64,000 nucleotides of DNA from Sciurus carolinensis (taxonomy: Eukaryota; Chordata; Mammalia; Rodentia; Sciuridae), in NCBI RefSeq assembly GCF_902686445.1, contig NC_062232.1, positions 14,987,105 through 15,051,104 of the forward strand. The letters run 5' to 3'. A model generated the notes under the pieces. It was not told the DNA's origin, made no database searches, and worked only from the letters and a program-made list of their open reading frames with translations. A program made the translations under genes and the position numbers. Below are positions 22,975 through 35,125 of the stretch, piece after piece; the stretch's first letter is position 1, and the number at the start of each line of letters is the position of its first letter.

Positions 22975-23345
22975 AACAACAAAATTGGAAAGAAACCAAA
23001 TGTACATAAGAGAAAAATGAACAAATAGATTTTATAGTAGTCATATAATGTGATACCATGTAGCCATTAAAAACTTTGTTGTTGCATATTATAGATAAAG
23101 ACAGACATTTGTGGCATATTTAAGCTACAAAAGGCTGAAGATAATAGCTTTTTTGACCTGGGCCTATTTGGGAAATGCTATAAATGAGTATATATTTATA
23201 CATGAGTGCTAGAAAAGGTTAGAAGGAGATATAGCAAAATGTGAACTGTGGTTATCTCTGGAGAGTAGTATTACAGGAGATTTTGTATGTGTATATTTTG
23301 GCTGATCTGTAACTTTTCTATAAAAACATTTATAACTGTGTGATT
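22975..23345 (+). repeat. Old L1M 3' UTR
   Basis: Order of motifs as in L1MC/ME 3' ends: 'ataccatgtagccattaaaa', then 'gtggttatctctggagagta', then an A/T-rich end. Confidence 0.68.
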
Positions 23346-24249
23346 TTTAACTTTAAAAATTGTTGGCTATCTTTTCCTTCCTTGGCAGACCCAATGCTCC
23401 TCCATAAAAAAGAGAATTCAACATGAAACATGTTGCTTGCTCTCTCTCTTCTGCCCCCTTGCTGGTCTTTAAATGGTTTTTCTAATGTTTAGAAACTGGA
23501 AAGGGGCACGGGGACAGGTAGGACATTTTCAAGGTTGTCTTTCCCTCTTTTTAATGTAGCTATTATGTTAAGCCAATGGTTTCTAATGCAGGGCTTTTTG
23601 TTGTCATACCTGTGCTACTGCATCTAGTGGGTAGAGAGCGGCATGGGTCAGTTTCCGCAACACACTTAACTGACCCCAAAAGTCAAAAGTACTCAGATTG
23701 AAAACCTCATTTCAGGTGACTCACTACTCTTTCACGAACAGCACCCTCCAATGGCTAAGAACATCTGACCTAGAGGCTCCTCTGGTAGACAGGAAATGCA
23801 CTACTGACTAGGGAGTCAGAATATCTGAGTTGAATTTGGTTCTGCCCCTCTCCTAGCTGTATAACCTCAGGAAGGTGACCATGCCAGGCAGCTGATCTTC
23901 TATCCTCTTCTGTAACTTGGGAATCCCACCACTCACCACCCAGAGTACACAAGAAACTTGGACATAATAATAAAGGAGAAAAGGTTTTATAAACAATAAA
24001 GCACCATGCACATGTGAATGGCATTATCATCCCAGGATCTGAAATGTCCAGACTTACCAATGAAAACACTTTCAGAGTTTCAATGGGTCTTTGTCTAGCA
24101 CATTCCCACTGCCCTAAATCCCATTACCTACTTTACATGCCAACTCGGCAGTAATTTTTACTAATACTGAGACTAGAAACCATAAAGTGTGTTTTTAAAA
24201 CACATTTTCCTTGATTTAAACTGTGAACCAGAAGAATTTAGTGACTGAA
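23346..24249. other. Unclassified intronic sequence
   Basis: No gene or repeat is recognised. The 99-codon minus frame 23770-24069 has no domain. Confidence 0.4.
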
Positions 24250-24602
24250 TGACAGAGACCTGAATCAGACTCCTAGGAAAGAACTCCAGCTCTACCTCTT
24301 ATTAGCTGGGTGACATGAAAAGGGACATGGCTTCTCTGTGCCCCAGTTTCCTCATCTGTCTATCCAAACTAGAACATACCTGAAACAAGACAATTGAGAG
24401 CAAAAGGAGGCACTGCCAATGTTAATGCTAAGACAACAGCCATAGACCAGAACTGTCCCCAGACAGAAGACATAAGGTCACCCTAACAAAAAGGATAATA
24501 ACAGCATCTACTCCACAGGCTTGTTTGTGATGACTAAATCAGATGAAAGAGGCAAAGCACACTGTACAATCTTAATAAATGCCAGCTATGATTATAGCTC
24601 TT
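24250..24602 (+). repeat. MIR SINE interrupted by ~110 bp
   Basis: The MIR head and core ('ctcttattagctgggtgaca', 'cagtttcctcatctgt') end near 24362. The MIR 3' part resumes near 24480 ('ggataataacagcatctact') and ends 'cttaataaatgccagctatg'. The sequence between is not MIR. Confidence 0.75.
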
Positions 24603-24752
24603 TCTCCCATCCCATTCCCATTCATTCAGCAAATCCTTAGTGCCCAGGCACAACCCTGGGTGCAGAGAAAATAACAGTCAGTCACATACACCCACTCCCC
24701 ATCCGCAGCAGAATTCCTCCTCTTGTTTCACAGTGTGTTCAATTTCCAAGAC

Positions 24753-24937
24753 TGGGGGTTGGGGGGTTAGAGAGGAATGAACCCAGGGGCACTTCCACTG
24801 AGCTACATCCCTAGCCTTTTGTATTTTTCATTTTGAGACAAGATCTAAGTTGATGAGGTTGGCCTTGAACTTGGCGATTCCCCTGCCTCAGATTCCCAAA
24901 TCACTGAGATTACAGGAGAACACCACCACACCTGCCT
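24753..24937 (-). repeat. B1-dID SINE
   Basis: Antisense dimer: 'gaatgaacccaggggcac' to 'agattacaggagaacaccac'. Confidence 0.9.
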
Positions 24938-25745
24938 ATTTCAAGACTTTCCTTACATGTAACACAGTCATGACTTGTTCAGAATTAAACACAAACTTGC
25001 AATCCAGCATTAGAAGTCAAGAATACCCACCCAGGAAAGTCATACTGAACATGTAACAGTTAAAAGTCCCCTTTATAAAAATGAACAATGAATTAGAGCT
25101 TATCTAACCAAAAAGACAAAGGATTTATTATTATCCCAAAGTCCCTGATTCAGGAAGGCTATTTCAGCTAGACTAAAAGTTAACTATGCATAATGACACT
25201 CACAGAAGGCACTAATTAAGAAAAGTGTATAACTTAGCACTCAAGGTTTAAAAACACGTTATAGTATTAGATCTTATTTCTATTCACATCCCATTAAAAT
25301 GAATTGTGTACAGTGTGTCCACCAAGACCACCTTAAAGAACCCATACATTATAAAAGCAAAGTTACTCTGGCTTGCTTTTATATTGAGATGTATCTATAC
25401 CTTTTACCAAGAAATAAGTAGTTTAATTTAGTATGCTAAAACAATTTTTTTAAAAGTCAATACTTATCAGGAGAGATGGATGTTTCTTATTTTATACAGA
25501 TGGTCATTAACTTCTAGGGGCTTGGGACTCTAATCACAAATCCCCTTTCCTCCTTCTCCCCACCTCTCCTCTTTAAGCCCACAGTAGAGGTGATTTCAAT
25601 TACTAGGACCATAAATTCTTATACCTAAACATTTCTACATTGAACTGTGGGGCCTTGCCCTCTCCTCCTTGTTCAAATTTTACCAGGCACATCCTCAGTC
25701 ATCCTTTTGTGCCAATTTTTTTCTTTCTCTCACTCTTTTTATTTG
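24938..25745. other. Unclassified intronic sequence
   Basis: No gene or repeat is recognised. Confidence 0.4.
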
Positions 25746-25749
25746 GGGG

Positions 25750-25940
25750 GGGGGTTGGTAAACTGGGGATTGAATCCTGGGGTACTCCACCACAGAGCTA
25801 TATCCCTAAGTTGTTTTTTTTTTTTTTTTTTTTTTTTTTGAGACAGGGTCTCACTAAGCTTTCTGGGCTGGTCTCAAACTCGTGATCCTCCTTCCTCCCC
25901 GGTAGTTGGGATTACAAGTGTGTACTGCTGCACCCAGCTG
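25750..25940 (-). repeat. B1-dID SINE with long T tract
   Basis: Antisense dimer whose internal linker is a 28-nt T run (25813-25840), preceded by a G-rich run at 25745-25754. Homopolymers of this length suggest a copy that has not yet decayed. Confidence 0.9.
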
Positions 25941-26679
25941 TACTAATTTCTGATGGCCATTCAGGAAGCTGTATTCCACTCCTTCCATAGTTATGAGATC
26001 TAAAATTCTAGTCAAGTCCCTTCACTGGCAACAAAATATGGACCTCCACAAAGAGAGGTTTATCAAGTAAACTCTATGTGCATAATTCAGAACTAATTGA
26101 GGGACTCTCCATTTCTGGAGAGTTCTCCTTCATACCTCTGTCTTGATTCAAGAAGCTGAAAGCAGCAGCGTGTGTTTTGATCTGGTGCTGGCTGCACAGA
26201 CATTCTCAGTATGTGAAACTTCAACAAGCTGTACTCTTATGTGCATTTTATATATGCATGTTCTATTGCCATAAAAAAACTTTAGAGTTGATTACTCCAT
26301 TTAAGCTTCTAGACAAAATAAGCATAATTTGCACATTACCTATGGTAGTGTTTTACAAACTGTTTTCAAACTGGGATGCCATCAGTCAGCAGACCACGTA
26401 ATCAGTTTAGAAGGTCCTGACCAACTTTTTTTTAATGGAATGGGAAATACAAGAGGGCATCACACACACAGAAGACAACTACAGGAAACTTGTTTCAGGA
26501 TTATGTATGTATATATTTGTACACATATAGGCATGTGGACTAGGTTGTCAGAGATTCTTTTTAACTGCAGAACATGCTTGTTGTAAAAGCCTAAGAAACA
26601 CTCAGAACACCAACAAAAAACTTACTTGAAAGCTAGAGAAACCTGAATTGTCATCCTGGCTGGTAACAACCTATCTACC
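25941..26679. other. Unclassified intronic sequence
   Basis: No gene or repeat is recognised. Confidence 0.4.
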
Positions 26680-26875
26680 ACTGGGCATGGTGGCACACTC
26701 CTGTAATCCCAGCAGCTTGGGAGGATGAGGCAGGAGGATTGTGAGTTCAAAGCCAGCCTCAGCAACTTAGTGAGGCCCTAAGCACCTTAGACCCTGTCTC
26801 AAAATAAGAAGTTCTGGGGATGTGGCTTAGTGGTTGAGTGCTCCTGGGTTCAATGCCCCGTACCAAAAAAAAAAT
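26680..26875 (+). repeat. B1-dID SINE
   Basis: Full dimer from 'ctgggcatggtggcacactc' to 'gccccgtacc' plus an A tail. Confidence 0.92.
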
Positions 26876-27651
26876 ACTTTTAAAAAAACCCTATGTACCT
26901 GGGAGCAAGTCACCCCACCTTCATAAGTCTATATTTTGTCATCTCTAAAGTAGGAGTAACATTATCTACTCTCCAGAATTGGTATAAGGTCTCAGTGAAG
27001 TTGTGAACCATCAACCACAGAGCACTATTGAGACACTGTCTCCAGCCCTGCCACCATTTATATGGTGCCCTGGGCTAGTTCTTTACCAGTAGGAAGGAAA
27101 ATTTCAAGCAAATGTACAGAGAAGGACATTGCCAAGGCTGAGCTCCCATCACATGACTTGGTTGAAGTTCCAAGGAGAACAAACCACTAACATTTGAGAG
27201 CGGCCAGCAGGGCAGGGGAAAGCTTCATCCCAGCATGCTTGGTGATAAATCATGCAACTTTGGATTCCAACCACAGGGAAAACCACTTTCCAAGATAATA
27301 GGGTTTTTCCCATTATTCTTGGCAGGAGGTGAAGAAAGGCAGAAGGGGAAGAAGGCCTCAGTAAAGAAATAGGGCATTTGTTTTACACAAATCGCTTTGC
27401 AGGCAGGTGGTTTTCATTTTGAGAACAACAAAAAAATGATGCTTAAAACAGTTCAAGGGTAACTCTGGATAGCGGCCAGAGGCTTGCCAGGAGAGGGTAA
27501 CAGAGTCCTGGGGTCTGGAGTGCTCCCAAAGCATCCAAGCAGTGACAGATAAGACTGGGGACAAGGAAGGTCTGGCTTGAAAGACAGGACTATCTTTATC
27601 AGCTTGCAGCCACAAACTACTTAAAAGTAGTTCACTGAATTATCCAAAGTT
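26876..27651. other. Unclassified intronic sequence
   Basis: No gene or repeat is recognised. Confidence 0.4.
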
Positions 27652-27730
27652 TTATATATATATATATAGATAGATAGATAGATAGATAGATACACACACA
27701 CACATATGTGTATATATATATTATATATAT
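27652..27730. repeat. (TA)n-(GATA)n-(CA)n compound microsatellite
   Basis: TA run, seven GATA units, CA run, then TA again, abutting the A/T tail of the neighbouring SINE. Confidence 0.95.
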
Positions 27731-27857
27731 TTTTTAGTTGTAGATGGACACAATACCTTTATTTTATTAATTTATTTTTATGTGGTGCTGAGGATGGAAC
27801 CCAGTGCCTCACACATGCTAGGCAAGTGCTCTACCACTGAGCCACAACCCCAGCCCC
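27731..27857 (-). repeat. STRID-type SINE
   Basis: Antisense body 'gtgctgaggatggaaccca' ending in 'cacaaccccagcccc'. The tail is on the left, merging with the microsatellite. Confidence 0.93.
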
Positions 27858-28773
27858 CAAAGCAATTCTTGACTCACATTTGTTGAGCATCCACTGTGAA
27901 TCTAGAACTGAGTTAGGGGTTGGGGATACAGTGAGAATAAAACAGACAAGACCCCTGTCCTCCCACAGTTGCAAATTCTAGTGGGGGAGATAGCAAGTAA
28001 ATCCATGAGTCAACAAAATATTTACAGGCCATGATAGGAGTAATCTCTAAGAAATAAGTGTGGTGATGTGATGAGAAGGGAGAAAGGAAACATAACCTGG
28101 AGGAAGTCCCTTTAGATAAGATGACCCAAGAGGCCTGCTCAGAATAACAACTGAAAGAGAAGAAAGAACCAGCCACAGCAGGCACCAAGGAAAGGACATT
28201 CTTGGCAGAGAGCAGTGCGAGTGCCTGGTCTCAAGGCAGGAAGGGCCAGAGTGAGGGCTGGGGAGGGTGGGAAGTTGCATTGGTGGAAGGTAATGTCCAA
28301 GCAGGAAGGTGACTCTGATAAGACTGAAAAGGCAGGCGAAGTCAAACCAAACAAGGCCCAGCTGACTGTGGAAAAGGACTCAGATTTCAACAAAGAGCAA
28401 CAGAAAACTGCTGAGGGTTGGTTCACTGTGATACATTGCTTTGCTGCTGGTTAAGATGAAAGAAACTCTTAAATCATCATACATGAACCAAGTGTCCAGG
28501 TCATAGAATTGCTCCAAAATCAAAGATGAAAAATAGCACTGGCGGAACTCGCTGATACACGAGTATAGAGGAGTCATGGCAGCTAAAGGCAAACAACTTG
28601 AGCTTAAATATGAGATGGAATACAAGGAATTCAGTTGGGGAAAGGCCTGGGAGCACTTGTGACTGGCAAGGGAATACTATTAATAGCAATTAACTCACAG
28701 TTAGCGAATATAAGACACATAGTAAAGTTAATTAACAAGGCAGGTTCCAAAAAGTGCCCTGTGTGCATGCGCA
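27858..28773. other. Unclassified intronic sequence
   Basis: No repeat family is recognised with confidence. Overlapping open frames on both strands at 27913-28625 reflect low stop density, not a recognisable protein. Confidence 0.4.
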
Positions 28774-28774
28774 C

Positions 28775-28776
28775 GT

Positions 28777-28808
<32 letters not shown>

Positions 28809-28821
28809 ACACACACACACC
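28775..28821. repeat. (CA)n microsatellite
   Basis: About 22 CA units with a 'tacac' interruption. Confidence 0.95.
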
Positions 28822-31281
28822 AGTGGAAAGGCGATTGGGGTTTGATCCATATATCCGGCATTTGCCTAAATGCACAAATGGGGTAACTGAAATGACCTGA
28901 CGTGACAGTGCCCTGCATGTTACTTCTGAATCTGAAACCAGATCAATGGCCGAGCAGTTTGCATCAGGGTTTATCTTTGCTTTTTCTTCTCCCTCATGTC
29001 AGCTCAATATGGGTGTTTATACCTTGGAAACTCAATGCTGAATGGGAAATGGCTCTTCTGAATTATCACTCTCCCTCAAGAGCCCACCACACAGCTGCCT
29101 GACTCAGGGCCCCAGGCCCCAGCATCTTTAACTCAAATGTATCTGTGTGTTATAAGAATGACCCACACACAACTTTGCCTCCCTTTTCAAATTTGATGGG
29201 GTTATCATTTGGCCACAACTAAAACAACCTTGGGCTAGGGGCTTAAACAAGGCCAACTGGCTGACCCCAAGATCAAACCTATGATACCAACCGAGAGAAC
29301 TTGGTAGCCTCTGAGGCCATCATGAAACAAGCTGGATCAAATAACACTGGTGGCTCCTCACAGAACCTAGCATGCTGTTGAGTTTACAGACTGGACTGTA
29401 CAAGGAGGAGTAGGGGCGAGTCAGGCAACCGAGTACCAGGTGCTTTCACATTCGTTTCTTCGAATATCTAGCAGTCCTAGGAAGGGCTGCAATGGAGAGT
29501 TTCAGGTGGAAAAAGAAGATTTGGAGGGATTTTCGTTAGTGGTCCAAGGCTATATAGCTAGCTGAGTAGGGATTTGGGCCTGGCCTGATACCTTGATTGG
29601 CAACTACCAACAAAGTGCTCTTGACAGACCCCAAGCTGACTTTCCATCCTGCCTCCCATCTCATTCTTACCTCCTCCCCTTTTATTTCTTCCCACCGCAG
29701 GAAAGTTGGCTTCCACACCTGGCTTCATCCCAGACTCTCAAATCCACCAGCTGCCTCAGAAATGTTACCTGCTTCCAACCCAGATAGGGATCCCTCACTG
29801 CCGAAATGGACACCTGCCAGAGGTTTGGCTGGATAGAGCTGTCTGTGTGCAATGCCCCTTGGAGAAAACTCATCTGGCTATAGATAGCAGCCAGAGAAAG
29901 AGAACAAACCAGATTATGGGGTTGCTCAAACTCTTGATAAGTGTGCCTACCAAAAGAGACTCAACAGCAGAAGCCAGAGGGTGGCTTGGGAAAACAAATC
30001 CCCTTTTGCCACAAGCAAGAAAACTGAGACCTGGGTCCAAGTGGAAAATGATGTTGGTCACTCTCTCGGAAGAACTGACCAAATCCCCCATCACATCTCC
30101 CTCCTGGCCTACGAGGTAGTCAGGCAACAGGCTACAAAAGACGTAGACATAACAGCAATCAAAACAGATGTATGGCCTACTTACACTCTCAGACAAGTCC
30201 ACGGCACTCAGGGCTTTGACTGCCGAAACCTCCATTCTGTGGAGTAAGAAATGGTGATTTCTGGCTCACTGTCTGAACTCCAGGCAGAAGTGAGTTCTGT
30301 GCTCTCCGAGAACTGCAAGCCTCTCTGATTCACTTGGCAGCAGAATTATTCTAAGCATCCTGTCCCATACCCAACCCGCCTGCCCCTCCCACTACACATT
30401 CACACTGGTGGGGTTTTTTTTTAATCCTTTGCCCTTGCGCCTGTCAGAAATCAAGTGAAACTCATTTTTCAAAATTAATCCAATCTCTGGTACTTGAGAG
30501 AGTAGAACCTTTCTGACCAAAAAGGAGGAAGAGCCACTTAATTAGGAAGAAGTTATAATTAACATCAGAGAGAAGAGAGTTGGAGAACCGCAGAGTCTGC
30601 AGTAACAGCAAAATGGAGATTATTTGAGACAGCTGAGACACTCCACCCAGGCCTCCAGAAGGAGACATGCACGGGAAACAAAGGGCATATGGTGTTTGCT
30701 TTCTTCAACATCCGTTCTCACCATTAAGAGCTGCACCAGCAAACGCTCATTACTTACATGTGGACAAACCTCGCCCTGAAATAGACTCTGAAACACAGCT
30801 CATAAGCAAATAAATTACTTTGCAACAGAGGCCTACCTTGATTTTTTATTACATATGAAGCAGAATTTAATAAAGTCCTAACAACTGGCAGAATGTCTAT
30901 TTGGCTCAGTGAAGCATGAATTACACTTGAAAGAAAGTCATATTTGTTAATTTCAAGTTCATATCATAATTGGACTACTGACATATTCAAACCAGAATTT
31001 TTTTTCCCAAGGAGAGATTCCCAGGAACTAACATAATAATCAGACACCAGTGATTTTCTATTTACTATTAGTGTACTTCCATTCAAATATTTCTATCCTA
31101 AAGCAAACAAGTTTTTCTAATGTGACTTTATTTCCCACATGTGTTAATGATAACCACCCCCAATATGGCCCACACTATTTAACTGTCCAAAGGTAAACTT
31201 CAGTGCATTATCTGACCATTATGAGAAACTCCTGAATTGGTGAAATTTATATTGAGTCAGTTTTAAAAATGCTCGTATACA
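28822..31281. other. Repeat-poor intronic stretch
   Basis: At 2.46 kb this is the longest block in the window without a recognisable transposon. Several overlapping frames of up to 137 codons (29597-30247) occur on both strands, with no domain or clear splice context. It is a candidate for unique, possibly conserved intronic sequence. Confidence 0.45.
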
Positions 31282-31296
31282 AGTATTATTGCTCTT

Positions 31297-32148
31297 TTTT
31301 TCCAGAATTCAAAATCTCTTTATTAACAGTAAGAGCCAGTAAGATCCAGGGTTAGTTTCCGTAGCCATGGCTGGCCCTCCGGCCTCTGGTGCACTCGAAT
31401 TTCCAGCCTCTGGTGTGCTCAAATTTCCACACCATAGGGTTTGGTGTGGCTGTGTGGGATCCCAGGAGCCTTGCTGGAATTCAACCTTGCCCAGGGAGTA
31501 AGATGGGAAGTGGGGCAAAGCCCAGCTAGGAGGTCTAGAGATCTTGTACCTGCTCCCAAGGAACTGGGACTCTAGGGATAATGGAGAACTGCTGGAGGAA
31601 GGATTTAAGCAGGGATAGGGGATTGTAACATAAGATGTGCATGGAGGAAAAGTTCCTCCAACCTGTGACCTCTCCTGAATGAGTCCACCTCATTCAGGTA
31701 CACCTCTTGGCCCTTGTGAGGACCAGAGAGCAGGACTGTGCTGCAACCCTTGGGGGAGTTCAGGGCCAGCTGGTCAAAGGTGAGGGTCTAGCCCCCAGCC
31801 TTGAGGATGTGGCTGCAGACTCAGCTGCTCACATGCAGTGCCTACACCTTTAGTTTGGGCACCTCCTGAACACACACATCATCTGTTATGGTCCCCATAA
31901 CCACGGCCATTTTGTCTTCTTGGCCAGGAAGCTTCATCTTCCGGATCATCTGGGAGAGGGAGAGAGGTGGCTTCTCGGTTCAACTCATGAACAACCTCTT
32001 CGGTACAACTTGGTTAAGGTAGAATTGGTTCATCTAGCCAGAAACCCATACAATTTGACCAACAGGCTTAGTAAATGTCCTGATTCTTGGGCTCATTGCA
32101 TCGAACCTTTCAGTCCTTGTGGCAGATGTCAACTCCCATGATGGTGCC
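31297..32148 (-). pseudogene. RPL18: RPL18 processed pseudogene, with foreign insertion
   Basis: The minus strand reads as an intronless copy of the 60S ribosomal protein L18 mRNA. The start region is at 32137-32139. Recognisable segments include the stretch around 'ccggaagatgaagcttcctg' (31934-31953) and the C-terminal region with 'cacagccacaccaaaccc' (about 31437-31454), then a short 3' UTR ending near 31300. The frame is broken by many substitutions, small indels and stops, so no L18 can be made. Flanks 31282-31296 and 32157-32171 match at about 12 of 15 bases and are the likely target duplications, as expected for an L1-made retrocopy. Eleven or so bases of the L18 frame are replaced by the foreign block at 31474-31697 (described separately). 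L18 itself is a cytosolic large-subunit ribosomal protein. Confidence 0.88.
31474..31690. repeat. Inverted 217-bp copy of 33386-33602, inside the RPL18 pseudogene
   Basis: The complement of this block matches 33386-33602 over 217 bp with two mismatches seen by eye (about 99%). It breaks the L18 similarity abruptly on both sides. At its right edge it adds a small fold-back, 'cctgaatgag' at 31674-31683 paired with 'ctcattcagg' at 31689-31698. The copy is bounded by pseudogene sequence, whereas 33386-33602 continues into unique DNA, so 31474 is taken as the recipient site. Confidence 0.93.
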
Positions 32149-32171
32149 TACAGTTCACTATTATTACTGTT

Positions 32172-33160
32172 AAGACTGCTAAGATCACTGATCATGCCCA
32201 CTACCACCCAACCAGGATGAACTGGGACTGGGGTCTACCTGCCCATAGATGATAAGGTCAAAGTCAGAGGATTCCCTTGCCTGTTTGACATATAAAAGGT
32301 CCCCAAGTAAAGGAAAATGAGATTCAAACAATCCAATAACCTTCAGTGAACACTGCTGGCTGCCTACCCAGCAGAGCCAGCTCCCTTCCTTCTTCCCTAA
32401 AAGAACCCACTATTGGTCATAGGTGCCCGCCATTCCCTGGTGGAGCCCATTCCCAGCTCCAGAAGGGCAGCCTAACAAATTCTAAGCATATAACTGGTTC
32501 TAGGTGGACAACAGAAACTAAGCACACTCAATTACAATGCAGGAAAGGACTGCTCCTCCAGACAAGCTGTGAACAAGAAAGCAAATGGCCCTACTGCCAA
32601 TGGTTGTCATCTTACAACCATCTGACAACCAAGGGAAGCCAGTCCTTGGGTGAAGTTACTGCCAAAGGTCACTGTGAAGGAGAAGGGGCAAGATCAGGGG
32701 TTTCTGATGTAACACTGAACAGCTCATTACACTACCCTACCTCTAGCCTCCCAATTATGAGGTAACAAACATGTGTTTAAGACCGTCCCAGACAGGTTTC
32801 TGTTTTTTGCAGTCTAAAGTATGCTGACGGGGATGGGCTGAGCAACAGCTGAGGAGTCAAGAGGAAAAGTCTGTGATTTGGCAGAGACTCCTTAAAGTAA
32901 ATAATAGACTCACCAAAAACATTCCCCTTGTTGCTAAAGAAAAAGGAGAAATTACACAGAGAGGTTGCTTAGGCTGGGCACAGAAAATGGGGAGTGACTA
33001 CAAATGGGCACAAGGTACCTTTTGAGGGTGATGGAATATTTGAGAATTAGATTGTAGTGATGGTTACATAGCTCTGTGACTATACTAAAAACCATTGAAT
33101 GGGATACTTTGAGCAAATTTTATGGTGGGTCTCATAAAACAACTTTTAAAAAGCTGTGGG
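32172..33160. other. Unclassified intronic sequence
   Basis: No repeat family is recognised. The 139-codon plus frame 32346-32765 has no domain and is not supported as a gene. Confidence 0.4.
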
Positions 33161-33372
33161 GAAGCTGGGCATGGGGACACCTGCCTTTAATCCCAGTAGC
33201 TCAGGAGGTTGAGGCAGGAGGATCACAAGCTCAAAGCCAGCCTCAGCAACTTAGTGAGCCCCTAATCAACATAGCGAGACCCTGTCTCAAAAAATAAAAA
33301 GGGCTGGAGATGTGGCTCAGTGGTTAAGTGCCCCTGGGTTCAATCCCTGGTACACCCCCCCCCCAAAAAAAA
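33161..33372 (+). repeat. B1-dID SINE
   Basis: Full dimer from 'agctgggcatggggacacct' to 'caatccctggtac', then a C11/A8 tail. Flanks 'aaaagctgtg' and 'aaaagcagtg' are a near-perfect target duplication. It sits immediately left of the donor block of the inverted duplication. Confidence 0.93.
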
Positions 33373-33385
33373 GCAGTGTAGATAC

Positions 33386-33602
33386 AGGTGGGCTCATTCA
33401 GGAGAGGTCACAGGTTGGAGGAACTTTTCCTCCATGCACATCTTATGTTACAATCCCCTATCCCTGCTTAAATCCTTCCTCCAGCAGTTCTCCATTATCC
33501 CTAGAGTCCCAGTTCCTTGGGAGCAGGTGCAAGATCTCTAGACCTCCTAGCTGGGCTTTGCCCCACTTCCCATCTTACTCCCTGGGCAAGGTTGAATTCC
33601 AG
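33386..33602. repeat. Probable donor copy of the 217-bp inverted duplication
   Basis: Reverse-complement partner of 31474-31690. Its right flank continues smoothly into unique sequence at 33603. The arms are 1.7 kb apart in inverted orientation. Confidence 0.9.
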
Positions 33603-34998
33603 ATGCACATAAAATTGCTCCTGCCCCTCCAAGCCTCTGCTCACAATGCACTGTTTCTTGGTGGCTCTTGCAGTCTATCCTCTTTACTGGATTGACCTGC
33701 CTTAGACTCTTAGGTTCCCTCCCTTTATGCCCCTTTACCATACCGGATCCACAAAATAGGTGCAAAAAGCATGTTTCCAGCTGTCCCCAGGCTCACCTCC
33801 AAAGTCTAGAAGAGCACTGGAACATAGTAGATACTCCAGAAGTGCCCACTGTACTGCTCTGATTTTCTTTTCGGGGAGGGTACCCATTTTTCCCGCAGTT
33901 CAGTTATGTCGTGGAGGTTGGAGGTATGAGAGCCAGAGGTAGGTTCCAGGTGTCCTCATTCTTGCCCATGACTGACCACTGTCCTACAGTGACTGCAGGC
34001 TCAGCAGGGGACAACAGCATTCTCCCAGATCCCATAATGTGTAAACTGGACCCTAGCAAAGACTCCTCATGCTGCTCACCCTTAGAGCTTCTGCTTCTCT
34101 GCTTGGACCCTCTCAGGGGCACAAGTTCCTGGGAACAAAGCACAACGTGGCTCCCAGCCACTGTATACGTTTCAGAGAGGGAGGAGAAGGAGTGGACAAC
34201 ATTTTTCCCCCAATTGTGTTTTTTTCATCCTTACACAATGTAAGGAGCTGGGGTAAGGAAAGGCACAGATGCGACAATGGGAAACACTTGGTTTTGAAGA
34301 GGGAGGAGCCAAACCTGGAAATATCAGTTCCCACAAGGTGTCTTGACCTCAGGAAAAAAGTAACAGTGAGGTTTAGGAAATGCTAAAGAGCCACTAGTAG
34401 AGGAGTCTCTGCTATCAAAAAAAAAAAGAAAAAATCATACTCTGAAAGGAGCTACCCCACAGGGAATTGACGCTTCATCACAACAGGGACAGCCCCAGGG
34501 GCCTCTCCAGTTGTCCTGACCCTCCACACACCTCTGGAATGAAACCCCAAACGTGGGAGCATAGAAAGAGCTGAAATGACACTTTCCTCACAATCATAAT
34601 TCCAACTCCTACCTCATAATCATGACTTTTCCATATTGGGGCCCCAGCTTCCCTAGACGTGCTCCGTGAGCCTTCTCAGACATTATCTAATGCTAGGCAG
34701 GCCAGCAAGCTAACATTAAGTACTTTTTCTCCACACTCCCTGATTTAAGCTAGTTTGGACACAATCGCAAAAACTCCACAATTCCCCTCCCAGGAGGGGT
34801 GGCTGGCGAGGTTTCTCACAGAGGTTAGGTCAAAGAGGAAGCTCCTAAGATGTCAGAAAGTTTGTCTGTAAACATCTCAATCTGATTCCTACTATGAAGT
34901 CTGCCAAGCTGTCATTACTCCTTTCCCTGCCCCCAATAAACAAAGCAGGCAGTTTTATTTCTAAATCACTTCAGTTTCTTTTTTATTTTTTCCCAAAT
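33603..34998. other. Unclassified intronic sequence
   Basis: No gene or repeat is recognised. The 110- and 105-codon frames at 33911-34386 overlap each other and minus-strand frames and have no domain. Confidence 0.4.
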
Positions 34999-34999
34999 A

Positions 35000-35125
35000 C
35001 CTAAGGGCCTCACCCCCAGAGTCTCTAATTCAATGGATCTGATGTGGCACTGGGAGATGTTTAAACCCCTCCTGGAGATTCCAGTGATCCACACAGCCTG
35101 AGACACAGGGTGGGATCTGGAAAGT
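35000..35125 (+). mobile_element. MER5A-like hAT MITE fragment
   Basis: Core motif 'ctcacccccagagtctctaa' followed by 'ttcaatggatctgatgtgg'. Diverged, no coding capacity. Confidence 0.55.

Noticed and set aside
29597..30247. Overlapping frames of 79-137 codons on both strands
   Set aside because: Opposite-strand frames mirror each other and none shows a recognisable domain or splice signals.
31297..32148. Functional RPL18 gene
   Set aside because: It is intronless, has many stops and indels, is interrupted by a foreign block and is flanked by likely target duplications.
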